Assembly (NCBI GenBank): GCA_946800325.1
Contig: OX326960.1
Coordinates: forward strand, 49,099,355 to 49,163,354
DNA: 64,000 bases
Reading direction: 5' to 3'
Source of the DNA: Luzula sylvatica
Taxonomy: Eukaryota > Streptophyta > Magnoliopsida > Poales > Juncaceae
This document shows positions 51,327 through 63,974 of the stretch, one piece after another. Positions within the stretch are counted from its first letter, which is position 1; each line of letters opens with the position of its first letter. The translations under genes were made by a program, and so were the position numbers. The notes below the pieces were generated by a model. It was not told the DNA's origin and searched no databases. It saw only the letters and a program-made list of their open reading frames with translations.

Positions 51327-53186
51327 CACTAACACTAAGAAAGTTTGTTTTTAGATTCAAAACAAGATTTTAACGCTTTGATGAGATCAAATAACGTTTT
51401 TTTAGATCATTTGTATCGTATCTTTTGGTACATAACTTTTCACCAAATTTCACAAACACTAAGAAAGTTTGTTTTTAGATTCAAAACAAGATTTTAACGC
51501 TTTGAGGAGTTCAAATAACGTGTTTTTAGATCATTTGTATCGTATCTTTTACTACATAACTTTTCACCAAATTTCACTAACACAAAGAAAGTTTGTTTTT
51601 AGATTCAAAACAAGATTATAACGCTTTGAGGAGTTCAAATAACGTGTTTTTAGATCATTTGTATCGTATCTTTTACTACATAACTTTTCACCAAATTTCA
51701 CAAACACTAAGAAAGTTTGTTTTTAGATTCAAAACAAGATTTTAACGCTTTGATGAGATCAAATAACGTGTTTTTAGATCATTTGTATCGTATCTTTTGG
51801 TACATAACTTTTCACCAAATTTCACAAACACTAAGAAAGTTTGTTTTTAGATTCAAAACAAGATTTTAACGCTTTGAAGAGTTCAAATAACGTGTTTTTA
51901 GATCATTTGTATCGTATCTTTTACTACATAACTTTTCACCAAATTTCACTAACACAAAGAAAGTTTGTTTTTAGATTCAAAACAAGATTTTAACGCTTTG
52001 AGGAGTTCAAATAACGTGTTTTTAGATCATTTGTATCGTATCTTTTACTACATAACTTTTCACCAAATTTCACAAACACTAAGAAAGTTTGTTTTTAGAT
52101 TCAAAACAAGATTTTAACGCTTTGATGAGTTCAAATAACGTGTTTTTAGATCATTTGTATCGTATCTTTTAGTACATAACTTTTCACCAAATTTCACAAA
52201 CACTAAGAAAGTATGTTTTTAGATTCAAAACAAGATTTTAACGCTTTGAGGAGTTCAAATAACGTGTTTTTAGATCATTTGTATCGTATCTTTTACTACA
52301 TAACTTTTCACCAAATTTCACAAACACTAAGAAAGTTTGTTTTTAGCTTCAAAACAAGATTTTAACGCTTTGATGAGTTCAAATAACGTGTTTTTAGATC
52401 ATTTGTATCGTATCTTTTAGTACATAACTTTTCACCAAATTTCACAAACACTAAGAAAGTTTGTTTTTAGATTCAAAACAAGATTTTAACGCTTGGAGGA
52501 GTTCAAATAACGTGTTTTTAGATCATTTGTATCGTATCTTTTACTACATAACTTTTCACCAAATTTCACAAACACTAAGAAAGTTTGTTTTTAGATTCAA
52601 AACAAGATTTTAACGCTTTGATGAGTTCAAATAACGTGTTTTTAGATCATTTGTATCGTATCTTTTAGTACATAACTTTTCACCAAATTTCACAAACACT
52701 AAGAAAGTTTGTTTTTAGATTCAAAACAAGATTTTAACGCTTTGAGGAGTTCAAATAACGTGTTTTTAGATCATTTGTATCGTATCTTTTACTACATAAC
52801 TTTTCACCAAATTTCACAAACACAAAGAAAGTTTGTTTTTAGATTCAAAACAAGATTTTAACGTTTTGATGAGTTCAAATAACGTGTTTTTAGATCATTT
52901 GTATCGTATCTTTTACTACATAACTTTTCACCAAATTTCACAAACACTAAGAAAGTTTGTTTTTAGATTCAAAACAAGATTTTAACGCTTTGAGGAGTTC
53001 AAATAACGTGTTTTTAGATCATTTGTATCGTATCTTTTACTGCATAACTTTTCACCAAATTTCACTAACACAAAGAAAGTTTGTTTTTAGATTCAAAACA
53101 AGATTTTAACGCTTTGAGGTGTTCAAATAACGTGTTTTTAGATCATTTGTATCGTATCTTTTACTACATAACTTTTCACCAAATTT
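51327..53186 (+). repeat. Canonical 15-monomer repeat, intact copy
   Basis: M2 to M15 then M1 in order, 1860 bp, with no indel. The M2 here reads aacgttttttt, a private G-to-T change near 51397. Confidence 0.95.
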
Positions 53187-55170
53187 CACTAACACTAAGA
53201 AAGTTTGTTTTTAGATTCAAAACAAGATTTTAACGCTTTGATGAGATCAAATAACGTGTTTTTAGATCATTTGTATCGTATCTTTTGGTACATAACTTTT
53301 CACCAAATTTCACAAACACTAAGAAAGTTTGTTTTTAGATTCAAAACAAGATTTTAACGCTTTGAGGAGTTCATATAACGTGTTTTTAGATCATTTGTAT
53401 CGTATCTTTTACTACATAACTTTTCACCAAATTTCACTAACACAAAGAAAGTTTGTTTTTAGATTCAAAACAAGATTTTAACGCTTGGAGGAGTTCAAAT
53501 AACGTGTTTTTAGATCATTTGTATCGTATCTTTTACTACATAACTTTTCACCAAATTTCACAAACACTAAGAAAGTTTGTTTTTAGATTCAAAACAAGAT
53601 TTTAACGCTTTGATGAGTTCAAATAACGTGTTTTTAGATCATTTGTATCGTATCTTTTAGTACATAACTTTTCACCAAATTTCACAAACACTAAGAAAGT
53701 TTGTTTTTAGATTCAAAACAAGATTTTAACGCTTTGAGGAGTTCAAATAACGTGTTTTTAGATCATTTGTATCGTATCTTTTACTACATAACTTTTCACC
53801 AAATTTCACAAACACTAAGAAAGTTTGTTTTTAGCTTCAAAACAAGATTTTAACGCTTTGATGAGTTCAAATAACGTGTTTTTAGATCATTTGTATCGTA
53901 TCTTTTAGTACATAACTTTTCACCAAATTTCACAAACACTAAGAAAGTTTGTTTTTAGATTCAAAACAAGATTTTAACGCTTGGAGGAGTTCAAATAACG
54001 TGTTTTTAGATCATTTGTATCGTATCTTTTACTACATAACTTTTCACCAAATTTCACAAACACTAAGAAAGTTTGTTTTTAGATTCAAAACAAGATTTTA
54101 ACGCTTTGATGAGTTCAAATAACGTGTTTTTAGATCATTTGTATCGTATCTTTTAGTACATAACTTTTCACCAAATTTCACAAACACTAAGAAAGTATGT
54201 TTTTAGATTCAAAACAAGATTTTAACGCTTTGAGGAGTTCAAATAACGTGTTTTTAGATCATTTGTATCGTATCTTTTACTACATAACTTTTCACCAAAT
54301 TTCACAAACACTAAGAAAGTTTGTTTTTAGCTTCAAAACAAGATTTTAACGCTTTGATGAGTTCAAATAACGTTTTTTTTGATCATTTGTATCGTATCTT
54401 TTAGTACATAACTTTTCACCAAATTTCACAAACACTAAGAAAGTTTGTTTTTAGATTCAAAACAAGATTTTAACGCTTGGAGGAGTTCAAATAACGTGTT
54501 TTTAGATCATTTGTATCGTATCTTTTACTACATAACTTTTCACCAAATTTCACAAACACTAAGAAAGTTTGTTTTTAGATTCAAAACAAGATTTTAACGC
54601 TTTGATGAGTTCAAATAACGTGTTTTTAGATCATTTGTATCGTATCTTTTAGTACATAACTTTTCACCAAATTTCACAAACACTAAGAAAGTTTGTTTTT
54701 AGATTCAAAACAAGATTTTAACGCTTTGAGGAGTTCAAATAACGTGTTTTTAGATCATTTGTATCGTATCTTTTACTACATAACTTTTCACCAAATTTCA
54801 CAAACACAAAGAAAGTTTGTTTTTAGATTCAAAACAAGATTTTAGCGTTTTGATGAGTTCAAATAACGTGTTTTTAGATCATTTGTATCGTATCTTTTAC
54901 TACATAACTTTTCACCAAATTTCACAAACACTAAGAAAGTTTGTTTTTAGATTCAAAACAAGATTTTAACGCTTTGAGGAGTTCAAATAACGTGTTTTTA
55001 GATCATTTGTATCGTATCTTTTACTGCATAACTTTTCACCAAATTTCACTAACACAAAGAAAGTTTGTTTTTAGATTCAAAACAAGATTTTAACGCTTTG
55101 AGGTGTTCAAATAACGTGTTTTTAGATCATTTGTATCGTATCTTTTACTACATAACTTTTCACCAAATTT
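53187..55170 (+). repeat. 16-monomer derivative with hybrid monomers
   Basis: Order: M2, M3, hybrid T/M11 (53435-53558), M12, M13, M10, M11, M12, M9, M10, M11, M12, M13, M14, M15, M1. The hybrid has the T-type 4T/10A start and the 53G of M11. The M13-to-M10 and M12-to-M9 steps are what exchange would leave where M12 pairs with M8 and M13 with M9. Private marks are tcatataac (about 53371), an eight-T run near 54373 and tttagcg (54842). Confidence 0.9.
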
Positions 55171-56658
55171 CACTAACACTAAGAAAGTTTGTTTTTAGAT
55201 TCAAAACAAGATTTTAACGCTTTGATGAGATCAAATAACGTGTTTTTAGATCATTTGTATCGTATCTTTTGGTACATAACTTTTCACCAAATTTCACAAA
55301 CACTAAGAAAGTTTGTTTTTAGATTCAAAACAAGATTTTAACGCTTTGAGGAGTTCAAATAACGTGTTTTTAGATCATTTGTATCGTATCTTTTACTACA
55401 TAACTTTTCACCAAATTTCACTAACACAAAGAAAGTTTGTTTTTAGATTCAAAACAAGATTTTAACGCTTGGAGGAGTTCAAATAACGTGTTTTTAGATC
55501 ATTTGTATCGTATCTTTTACTACATAACTTTTCACCAAATTTCACAAACACTAAGAAAGTTTGTTTTTAGATTCAAAACAAGATTTTAACGCTTTGATGA
55601 GTTCAAATAACGTGTTTTTAGATCATTTGTATCGTATCTTTTAGTACATAACTTTTCACCAAATTTCACAAACACTAAGAAAGTTTGTTTTTAGATTCAA
55701 AACAAGATTTTAACGCTTTGAGGAGTTCAAATAACGTGTTTTTAGATCATTTGTATCGTATCTTTTACTACATAACTTTTCACCAAATTTCACAAACACT
55801 AAGAAAGTTTGTTTTTAGCTTCAAAACAAGATTTTAACGCTTTGATGAGTTCAAATAACGTGTTTTTAGATCATTTGTATCGTATCTTTTAGTACATAAC
55901 TTTTAACCAAATTTCACAAACACTAAGAAAGTTTGTTTTTAGATTCAAAACAAGATTTTAACGCTTGGAGGAGTTCAAATAACGTGTTTTTAGATCATTT
56001 GTATCGTATCTTTTACTACATAACTTTTCACCAAATTTCACAAACACTAAGAAAGTTTGTTTTTAGATTCAAAACAAGATTTTAACGCTTTGATGAGTTC
56101 AAATAACGTGTTTTTAGATCATTTGTATCGTATCTTTTAGTACATAACTTTTCACCAAATTTCACAAACACTAAGAAAGTTTGTTTTTAGATTCAAAACA
56201 AGATTTTAACGCTTTGAGGAGTTCAAATAACGTGTTTTTAGATCATTTGTATCGTATCTTTTACTACATAACTTTTCACCAAATTTCACAAACACAAAGA
56301 AAGTTTGTTTTTAGATTCAAAACAAGATTTTAACGTTTTGATGAGTTCAAATAACGTGTTTTTAGATCATTTGTATCGTATCTTTTACTACATAACTTTT
56401 CACCAAATTTCACAAACACTAAGAAAGTTTGTTTTTAGATTCAAAACAAGATTTTAACGCTTTGAGGAGTTCAAATAACGTGTTTTTAGATCATTTGTAT
56501 CGTATCTTTTACTGCATAACTTTTCACCAAATTTCACTAACACAAAGAAAGTTTGTTTTTAGATTCAAAACAAGATTTTAACGCTTTGAGGTGTTCAAAT
56601 AACGTGTTTTTAGATCATTTGTATCGTATCTTTTACTACATAACTTTTCACCAAATTT
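55171..56658 (+). repeat. 12-monomer derivative with the same hybrid
   Basis: Order: M2, M3, hybrid T/M11 (55419-55542), M12, M13, M10, M11, M12, M13, M14, M15, M1, 1488 bp. It equals the preceding 16-mer minus one M9-M12 set. The hybrid is shared with 53435-53558, 1984 bp upstream, so it arose once. A private change is ttttaacc near 55901. Confidence 0.9.
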
Positions 56659-57030
56659 CACTAACACTAAGAAAGTTTGTTTTTAGATTCAAAACAAGAT
56701 TTTAACGCTTTGATGAGATCAAATAACGTCTTTTTAGATCATTTGTATCGTATCTTTTGGTACATAACTTTTCACCAAATTTCACAAACACTAAGAAAGT
56801 TTGTTTTTAGATTCAAAACAAGATTTTAACGCTTTGAGGAGTTCAAATAACGTGTTTTTAGATCATTTGTATCGTATCTTTTACTACATAACTTTTCACC
56901 AAATTTCACTAACACAAAGAAAGTTTGTTTTTAGATTCAAAACAAGATTATAACGCTTTGAGGAGTTCAAATAACGTGTTTTTAGATCATTTGTATCGTA
57001 TCTTTTACTACATAACTTTTCACCAAATTT
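56659..57030 (+). repeat. M2-M3-M4 leading into the 17-mer
   Basis: Three monomers in canonical order. M2 has aacgtcttttt near 56727, a private change. M4 has 44A (gattat). Confidence 0.9.
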
Positions 57031-59138
57031 CACAAACACTAAGAAAGTTTGTTTTTAGATTCAAAACAAGATTTTAACGCTTTGATGAGATCAAATAACG
57101 TGTTTTTAGATCATTTGTATCGTATCTTTTGGTACATAACTTTTCACCAAATTTCACAAACACTAAGAAAGTTTGTTTTTAGATTCAAAACAAGATTTTA
57201 ACGCTTTGAAGAGTTCAAATAACGTGTTTTTAGATCATTTGTATCGTATCTTTTACTACATAACTTTTCACCAAATTTCACTAACACAAAGAAAGTTTGT
57301 TTTTAGATTCAAAACAAGATTTTAACGCTTTGAGGAGTTCAAATAACGTGTTTTTAGATCATTTGTATCGTATCTTTTACTACATAACTTTTCACCAAAT
57401 TTCACAAACACTAAGAAAGTTTGTTTTTAGATTCAAAACAAGATTTTAACGCTTTGATGAGTTCAAATAACGTGTTTTTAGATCATTTGTATCGTATCTT
57501 TTAGTACATAACTTTTCACCAAATTTCACAAACACTAAGAAAGTATGTTTTTAGATTCAAAACAAGATTTTAACGCTTTGAGGAGTTCAAATAACGTGTT
57601 TTTAGATCATTTGTATCGTATCTTTTACTACATAACTTTTCACCAAATTTCACAAACACTAAGAAAGTTTGTTTTTAGCTTCAAAACAAGATTTTAACGC
57701 TTTGATGAGTTCAAATAACGTGTTTTTAGATCATTTGTATCGTATCTTTTAGTACATAACTTTTCACCAAATTTCACAAACACTAAGAAAGTTTGTTTTT
57801 AGATTCAAAACAAGATTTTAACGCTTGGAGGAGTTCAAATAACGTGTTTTTAGATCATTTGTATCGTATCTTTTACTACATAACTTTTCACCAAATTTCA
57901 CAAACACTAAGAAAGTTTGTTTTTAGATTCAAAACAAGATTTTAACGCTTTGATGAGTTCAAATAACGTGTTTTTAGATCATTTGTATCGTATCTTTTAG
58001 TACATAACTTTTCACCAAATTTCACAAACACTAAGAAAGTTTGTTTTTAGATTCAAAACAAGATTTTAACGCTTTGAGGAGTTCAAATAACGTGTTTTTA
58101 GATCATTTGTATCGTATCTTTTACTACATAACTTTTCACCAAATTTCACAAACACAAAGAAAGTTTGTTTTTAGATTCAAAACAAGATTTTAACGCTTTG
58201 ATGAGTTCAAATAACGTGTTTTTAGATCATTTGTATCGTATCTTTTAGTACATAACTTTTCACCAAATTTCACAAACACTAAGAAAGTTTGTTTTTAGAT
58301 TCAAAACAAGATTTTAACGCTTTGAGGAGTTCAAATAACGTGTTTTTAGATCATTTGTATCGTATCTTTTACTACATAACTTTTCACCAAATTTCACTAA
58401 CACAAAGAAAGTTTGTTTTTAGATTCAAAACAAGATTTTAACGCTTTGAGGAGTTCAAATAACGTGTTTTTAGATCATTTGTATCGTATCTTTTACTACA
58501 TAACTTTTCACCAAATTTCACTAACACTAAGAAATTTTGTTTTTAGATTCAAAACAAGATTTTAACGCTTTGAGGAGTTCAAATAACTTGTTTTTAGATC
58601 ATTTGTATCGTATATTTTACTACATAACTTTTCACCAAATTTCACTAACACAAAGAAAGTTTGTTTTTAGATTCAAAACAAGATTTTAACGCTTTGAGGA
58701 GTTCAAATAACGTGTTTTTAGATCATTTGTATCGTATCTTTTACTACATAACTTTTCACCAAATTTCACAAACACTAAGAAAGTTTGTTTTTAGATTCAA
58801 AACAAAATTTTAACGCTTTGATGAGTTCAAATAACGTGTTTTTAGATCATTTGTATCGTATCTTTTAGTACATAACTTTTCACCAAATTTCACTAACACT
58901 AAGAAAGTTTGTTTTTAGATTCAAAACAAGATTTTAACGCTTTGATGAGTTCAAATAACGTGTTTTTAGATCATTTGTATCGTATCTTTTGGTACATAAC
59001 TTTTCACCAAATTTCACTAACACAAAGAAAGTTTGTTTTTAGATTCAAAACAAGATTTTAACGCTTTGAGGAGTTCAAATAACGTGTTTTTAGATCATTT
59101 GTATCGTATCTTTTACTACATAACTTTTCACCAAATTT
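57031..59138 (+). repeat. 17-monomer repeat, copy 1
   Basis: M5-M13, then K-56T-102G, C-56G, T-56G, L with aacttg and gtatatt, T-56G, C with aacaaaattt (58801), L-56T-ggtac and T-56G; 2108 bp. A private change is gaaattttg near 58533. Confidence 0.9.
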
Positions 59139-61246
59139 CACAAACACTAAGAAAGTTTGTTTTTAGATTCAAAACAAGATTTTAACGCTTTGATGAGATC
59201 AAATAACGTGTTTTTAGATCATTTGTATCGTATCTTTTGGTACATAACTTTTCACCAAATTTCACAAACACTAAGAAAGTTTGTTTTTAGATTCAAAACA
59301 AGATTTTAACGCTTTGAAGAGTTCAAATAACGTGTTTTTAGATCATTTGTATCGTATCTTTTACTACATAACTTTTCACCAAATTTCACTAACACAAAGA
59401 AAGTTTGTTTTTAGATTCAAAACAAGATTTTAACGCTTTGAGGAGTTCAAATAACGTGTTTTTAGATCATTTGTATCGTATCTTTTACTACATAACTTTT
59501 CACCAAATTTCACAAACACTAAGAAAGTTTGTTTTTAGATTCAAAACAAGATTTTAACGCTTTGATGAGTTCAAATAACGTGTTTTTAGATCATTTGTAT
59601 CGTATCTTTTAGTACATAACTTTTCACCAAATTTCACAAACACTAAGAAAGTATGTTTTTAGATTCAAAACAAGATTTTAACGCTTTGAGGAGTTCAAAT
59701 AACGTGTTTTTAGATCATTTGTATCGTATCTTTTACTACATAACTTTTCACCAAATTTCACAAACACTAAGAAAGTTTGTTTTTAGCTTCAAAACAAGAT
59801 TTTAACGCTTTGATGAGTTCAAATAACGTGTTTTTAGATCATTTGTATCGTATCTTTTAGTACATAACTTTTCACCAAATTTCACAAACACTAAGAAAGT
59901 TTGTTTTTAGATTCAAAACAAGATTTTAACGCTTGGAGGAGTTCAAATAACGTGTTTTTAGATCATTTGTATCGTATCTTTTACTACATAACTTTTCACC
60001 AAATTTCACAAACACTAAGAAAGTTTGTTTTTAGATTCAAAACAAGATTTTAACGCTTTGATGAGTTCAAATAACGTGTTTTTAGATCATTTGTATCGTA
60101 TCTTTTAGTACATAACTTTTCACCAAATTTCACAAACACTAAGAAAGTTTGTTTTTAGATTCAAAACAAGATTTTAACGCTTTGAGGAGTTCAAATAACG
60201 TGTTTTTAGATCATTTGTATCGTATCTTTTACTACATAACTTTTCACCAAATTTCACAAACACAAAGAAAGTTTGTTTTTAGATTCAAAACAAGATTTTA
60301 ACGCTTTGATGAGTTCAAATAACGTGTTTTTAGATCATTTGTATCGTATCTTTTAGTACATAACTTTTCACCAAATTTCACAAACACTAAGAAAGTTTGT
60401 TTTTAGATTCAAAACAAGATTTTAACGCTTTGAGGAGTTCAAATAACGTGTTTTTAGATCATTTGTATCGTATCTTTTACTACATAACTTTTCACCAAAT
60501 TTCACTAACACAAAGAAAGTTTGTTTTTAGATTCAAAACAAGATTTTAACGCTTTGAGGAGTTCAAATAACGTGTTTTTAGATCATTTGTATCGTATCTT
60601 TTACTACATAACTTTTCACCAAATTTCACTAACACTAAGAAAGTTTGTTTTTAGATTCAAAACAAGATTTTAACGCTTTGAGGAGTTCAAATAACTTGTT
60701 TTTAGATCATTTGTATCGTATATTTTACTACATAACTTTTCACCAAATTTCACTAACACAAAGAAAGTTTGTTTTTAGATTCAAAACAAGATTTTAACGC
60801 TTTGAGGAGTTCAAATAACGTGTTTTTAGATCATTTGTATCGTATCTTTTACTACATAACTTTTCACCAAATTTCACAAACACTAAGAAAGTTTGTTTTT
60901 AGATTCAAAACAAAATTTTAACGCTTTGATGAGTTCAAATAACGTGTTTTTAGATCATTTGTATCGTATCTTTTAGTACATAACTTTTCACCAAATTTCA
61001 CTAACACTAAGAAAGTTTGTTTTTAGATTCAAAACAAGATTTTAACGCTTTGATGAGTTCAAATAACGTGTTTTTAGATCATTTGTATCGTATCTTTTGG
61101 TACATAACTTTTCACCAAATTTCACTAACACAAAGAAAGTTTGTTTTTAGATTCAAAACAAGATTTTAACGCTTTGATGAGTTCAAATAACGTGTTTTTA
61201 GATCATTTGTATCGTATCTTTTGGTACATAACTTTTCACCAAATTT
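59139..61246 (+). repeat. 17-monomer repeat, copy 2
   Basis: Tandem copy of 57031-59138 at 2108 bp. The rare aacaaaattt recurs at 60909 and the L-56T-ggtac monomer follows it again. The last monomer (61123-61246) differs: it is T-56T-ggtac where copy 1 has T-56G-actac. Confidence 0.9.
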
Positions 61247-62486
61247 CACAAACACTAAGAAAGTTTGTTTTTAGATTCAAAACAAGATTTTAACGCTTTG
61301 AGGAGTTCAAATAACGTGTTTTTAGATCATTTGTATCGTATCTTTTGGTACATAACTTTTCACCAAATTTCACAAACACTAAGAAAGTTTGTTTTTAGAT
61401 TCAAAACAAGATTTTAACGCTTTGAGGAGTTCAAATAACGTGTTTTTAGATCATTTGTATCGTATCTTTTACTACATAACTTTTCACCAAATTTCACTAA
61501 CACAAAGAAAGTTTGTTTTTAGATTCAAAACAAGATTTTAACGCTTTGATGAGTTCAAATAACGTGTTTTTAGATCATTTGTATCGTATCTTTTGGTACA
61601 TAACTTTTCACCAAATTTCACAAACACTAAGAAAGTTTGTTTTTAGATTCAAAACAAGATTTTAACGCTTTGAGGAGTTCAAATAACGTGTTTTTAGATC
61701 ATTTGTATCGTATCTTTTACTACATAACTTTTCACCAAATTTCACTAACACAAAGAAAGTTTGTTTTTAGATTCAAAACAAGATTTTAACGCTTTGAGGA
61801 GTTCAAATAATGTGTTTTTAGATCATTTGTATCGTATCTTTTACTACATAACTTTTCACCTAATTTCACAAACACTAAGAAACTTTGTTTTTAGATTCAA
61901 AACAAGATTTTAACGTTTTGATGAGTTCAAATAACGTGTTTTTAGATCATTTGTATCGTATCTTTTAGTACATAACTTTTCACCAAATTTCACAAACACT
62001 AAGAAAGTTTGTTTTTAGATTCAAAACAAGATTTTAACGCTTTGAGGAGTTCAAATAACGTGTTTTTAGATCATTTGTATCGTATCTTTTACTACATAAC
62101 TTTTCACCAAATTTCACAAACACAAAGAAAGTTTGTTTTTAGATTCAAAACAAGATTTTAACGTTTTGATGAGTTCAAATAACGTGTTTTTAGATCATTT
62201 GTATCGTATCTTTTACTACATAACTTTTCACCAAATTTCACAAACACTAAGAAAGTTTGTTTTTAGATTCAAAACAAGATTTTAACGCTTTGAGGAGTTC
62301 AAATAACTTGTTTTTAGATCATTTGTATCGTATCTTTTACTGCATAACTTTTCACCAAATTTCACTAACACAAAGAAAGTTTGTTTTTAGATTCAAAACA
62401 AGATTTTAACGCTTTGAGGTGTTCAAATAACGTGTTTTTAGATCATTTGTATCGTATCTTTTACTACATAACTTTTCACCAAATTT
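61247..62486 (+). repeat. Mixed right-hand zone
   Basis: Ten monomers with combinations that are rare elsewhere: C-56G-ggtac (61247), T-56T-ggtac (61495), T-56G with aatgtg and cacctaattt, C with aactttg and cgtttt (61867), then C, M14, M15 with aacttg, and M1. There is no repeating order. Confidence 0.8.
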
Positions 62487-63106
62487 CACTAACACTAAGA
62501 AAGTTTGTTTTTAGATTCAAAACAAGATTTTAACGCTTTGATGAGATCAAATAACGTGTTTTTAGATCATTTGTATCGTATCTTTTGGTACATAACTTTT
62601 CACCAAATTTCACAAACACTAAGAAAGTTTGTTTTTAGATTCAAAACAAGATTTTAACGCTTTGAGGAGTTCAAATAACGTGTTTTTAGATCATTTGTAT
62701 CGTATCTTTTACTACATAACTTTTCACCAAATTTCACAAACACAAAGAAAGTTTGTTTTTAGATTCAAAACAAGATTTTAACGTTTTGATGAGTTCAAAT
62801 AACGTGTTTTTAGATCATTTGTATCGTATCTTTTACTACATAACTTTTCACCAAATTTCACAAACACTAAGAAAGATTGTTTTTAGATTCAAAACAAGAT
62901 TTTAACGCTTTGAGGAGTTCAAATAACGTGTTTTTAGATCATTTGTATCGTATCTTTTACTGCATAACTTTTCACCAAATTTCACTAACACAAAGAAAGT
63001 TTGTTTTTAGATTCAAAACAAGATTTTAACGCTTTGAGGTGTTCAAATAACGTGTTTTTAGATCATTTGTATCGTATCTTTTACTACATAACTTTTCACC
63101 AAATTT
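62487..63106 (+). repeat. Five-monomer derivative M2-M3-M14-M15-M1
   Basis: A 620-bp unit in which M4 to M13 are missing. M3 and M13 match at every diagnostic site, so one exchange between them would give this order directly. M15 here has aagattg (62874). Confidence 0.88.
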
Positions 63107-63974
63107 CACTAACACTAAGAAAGTTTGTTTTTAGATTCAAAACAAGATTTTAATGCTTTGATGAGATCAAATAACGTGTTTTTAGATCATTTGTATCGTA
63201 TCTTTTGGTACATAACTTTTCACCAAATTTCACAAACACTAAGAAAGTTTGTTTTTAGATTCAAAACAAGATTTTAACGCTTTGAGGAGTTCAAATAACG
63301 TGTTTTTAGATCATTTGTATCGTATCTTTTACTACATAACTTTTCACCAAATTTCACTAACACAAAGAAAGTTTGTTTTTAGATTCAAAACAAGATTATA
63401 ACGCTTTGAGGAGTTCAAATAACGTGTTTTTAGATCATTTGTATCGTATCTTTTACTACATAACTTTTCACCAAATTTCACAAACACTAAGAAAGTTTGT
63501 TTTTAGATTCAAAACAAGATTTTAACGCTTTGATGAGATCAAATAACGTGTTTTTAGATCATTTGTATCGTATCTTTTGGTACATAACTTTTCACCAAAT
63601 TTCACAAACACTAAGAAAGTTTGTTTTTAGATTCAAAACAAGATTTTAACGCATTGAGGAGTTCAAATAACGTGTTTTTAGATCATTTGTATCGTATCTT
63701 TTGGTACATAACTTTTCACCAAATTTCACAAACACTAAGAAAGTTTGTTTTTAGATTCAAAACAAGATTTTAACGCTTTGAGGAGTTCAAATAACGTGTT
63801 TTTAGATCATTTGTATCGTATCTTTTACTACATAACTTTTCACCAAATTTCACTAACACAAAGAAAGTTTGTTTTTAGATTCAAAACAAGATTTTAACGC
63901 TTTGATGAGTTCAAATAACGTGTTTTTAGATCATTTGTATCGTATCTTTTGGTACATAACTTTTCACCAAATTT
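63107..63974 (+). repeat. Last seven full monomers
   Basis: M2 (with taatgc), M3, M4, M5, then C with cgcattg and ggtac (63603), C-56G-actac and T-56T-ggtac (63851). After M5 the canonical order is abandoned. The cgcattg change is otherwise seen only near 17882. Confidence 0.85.
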
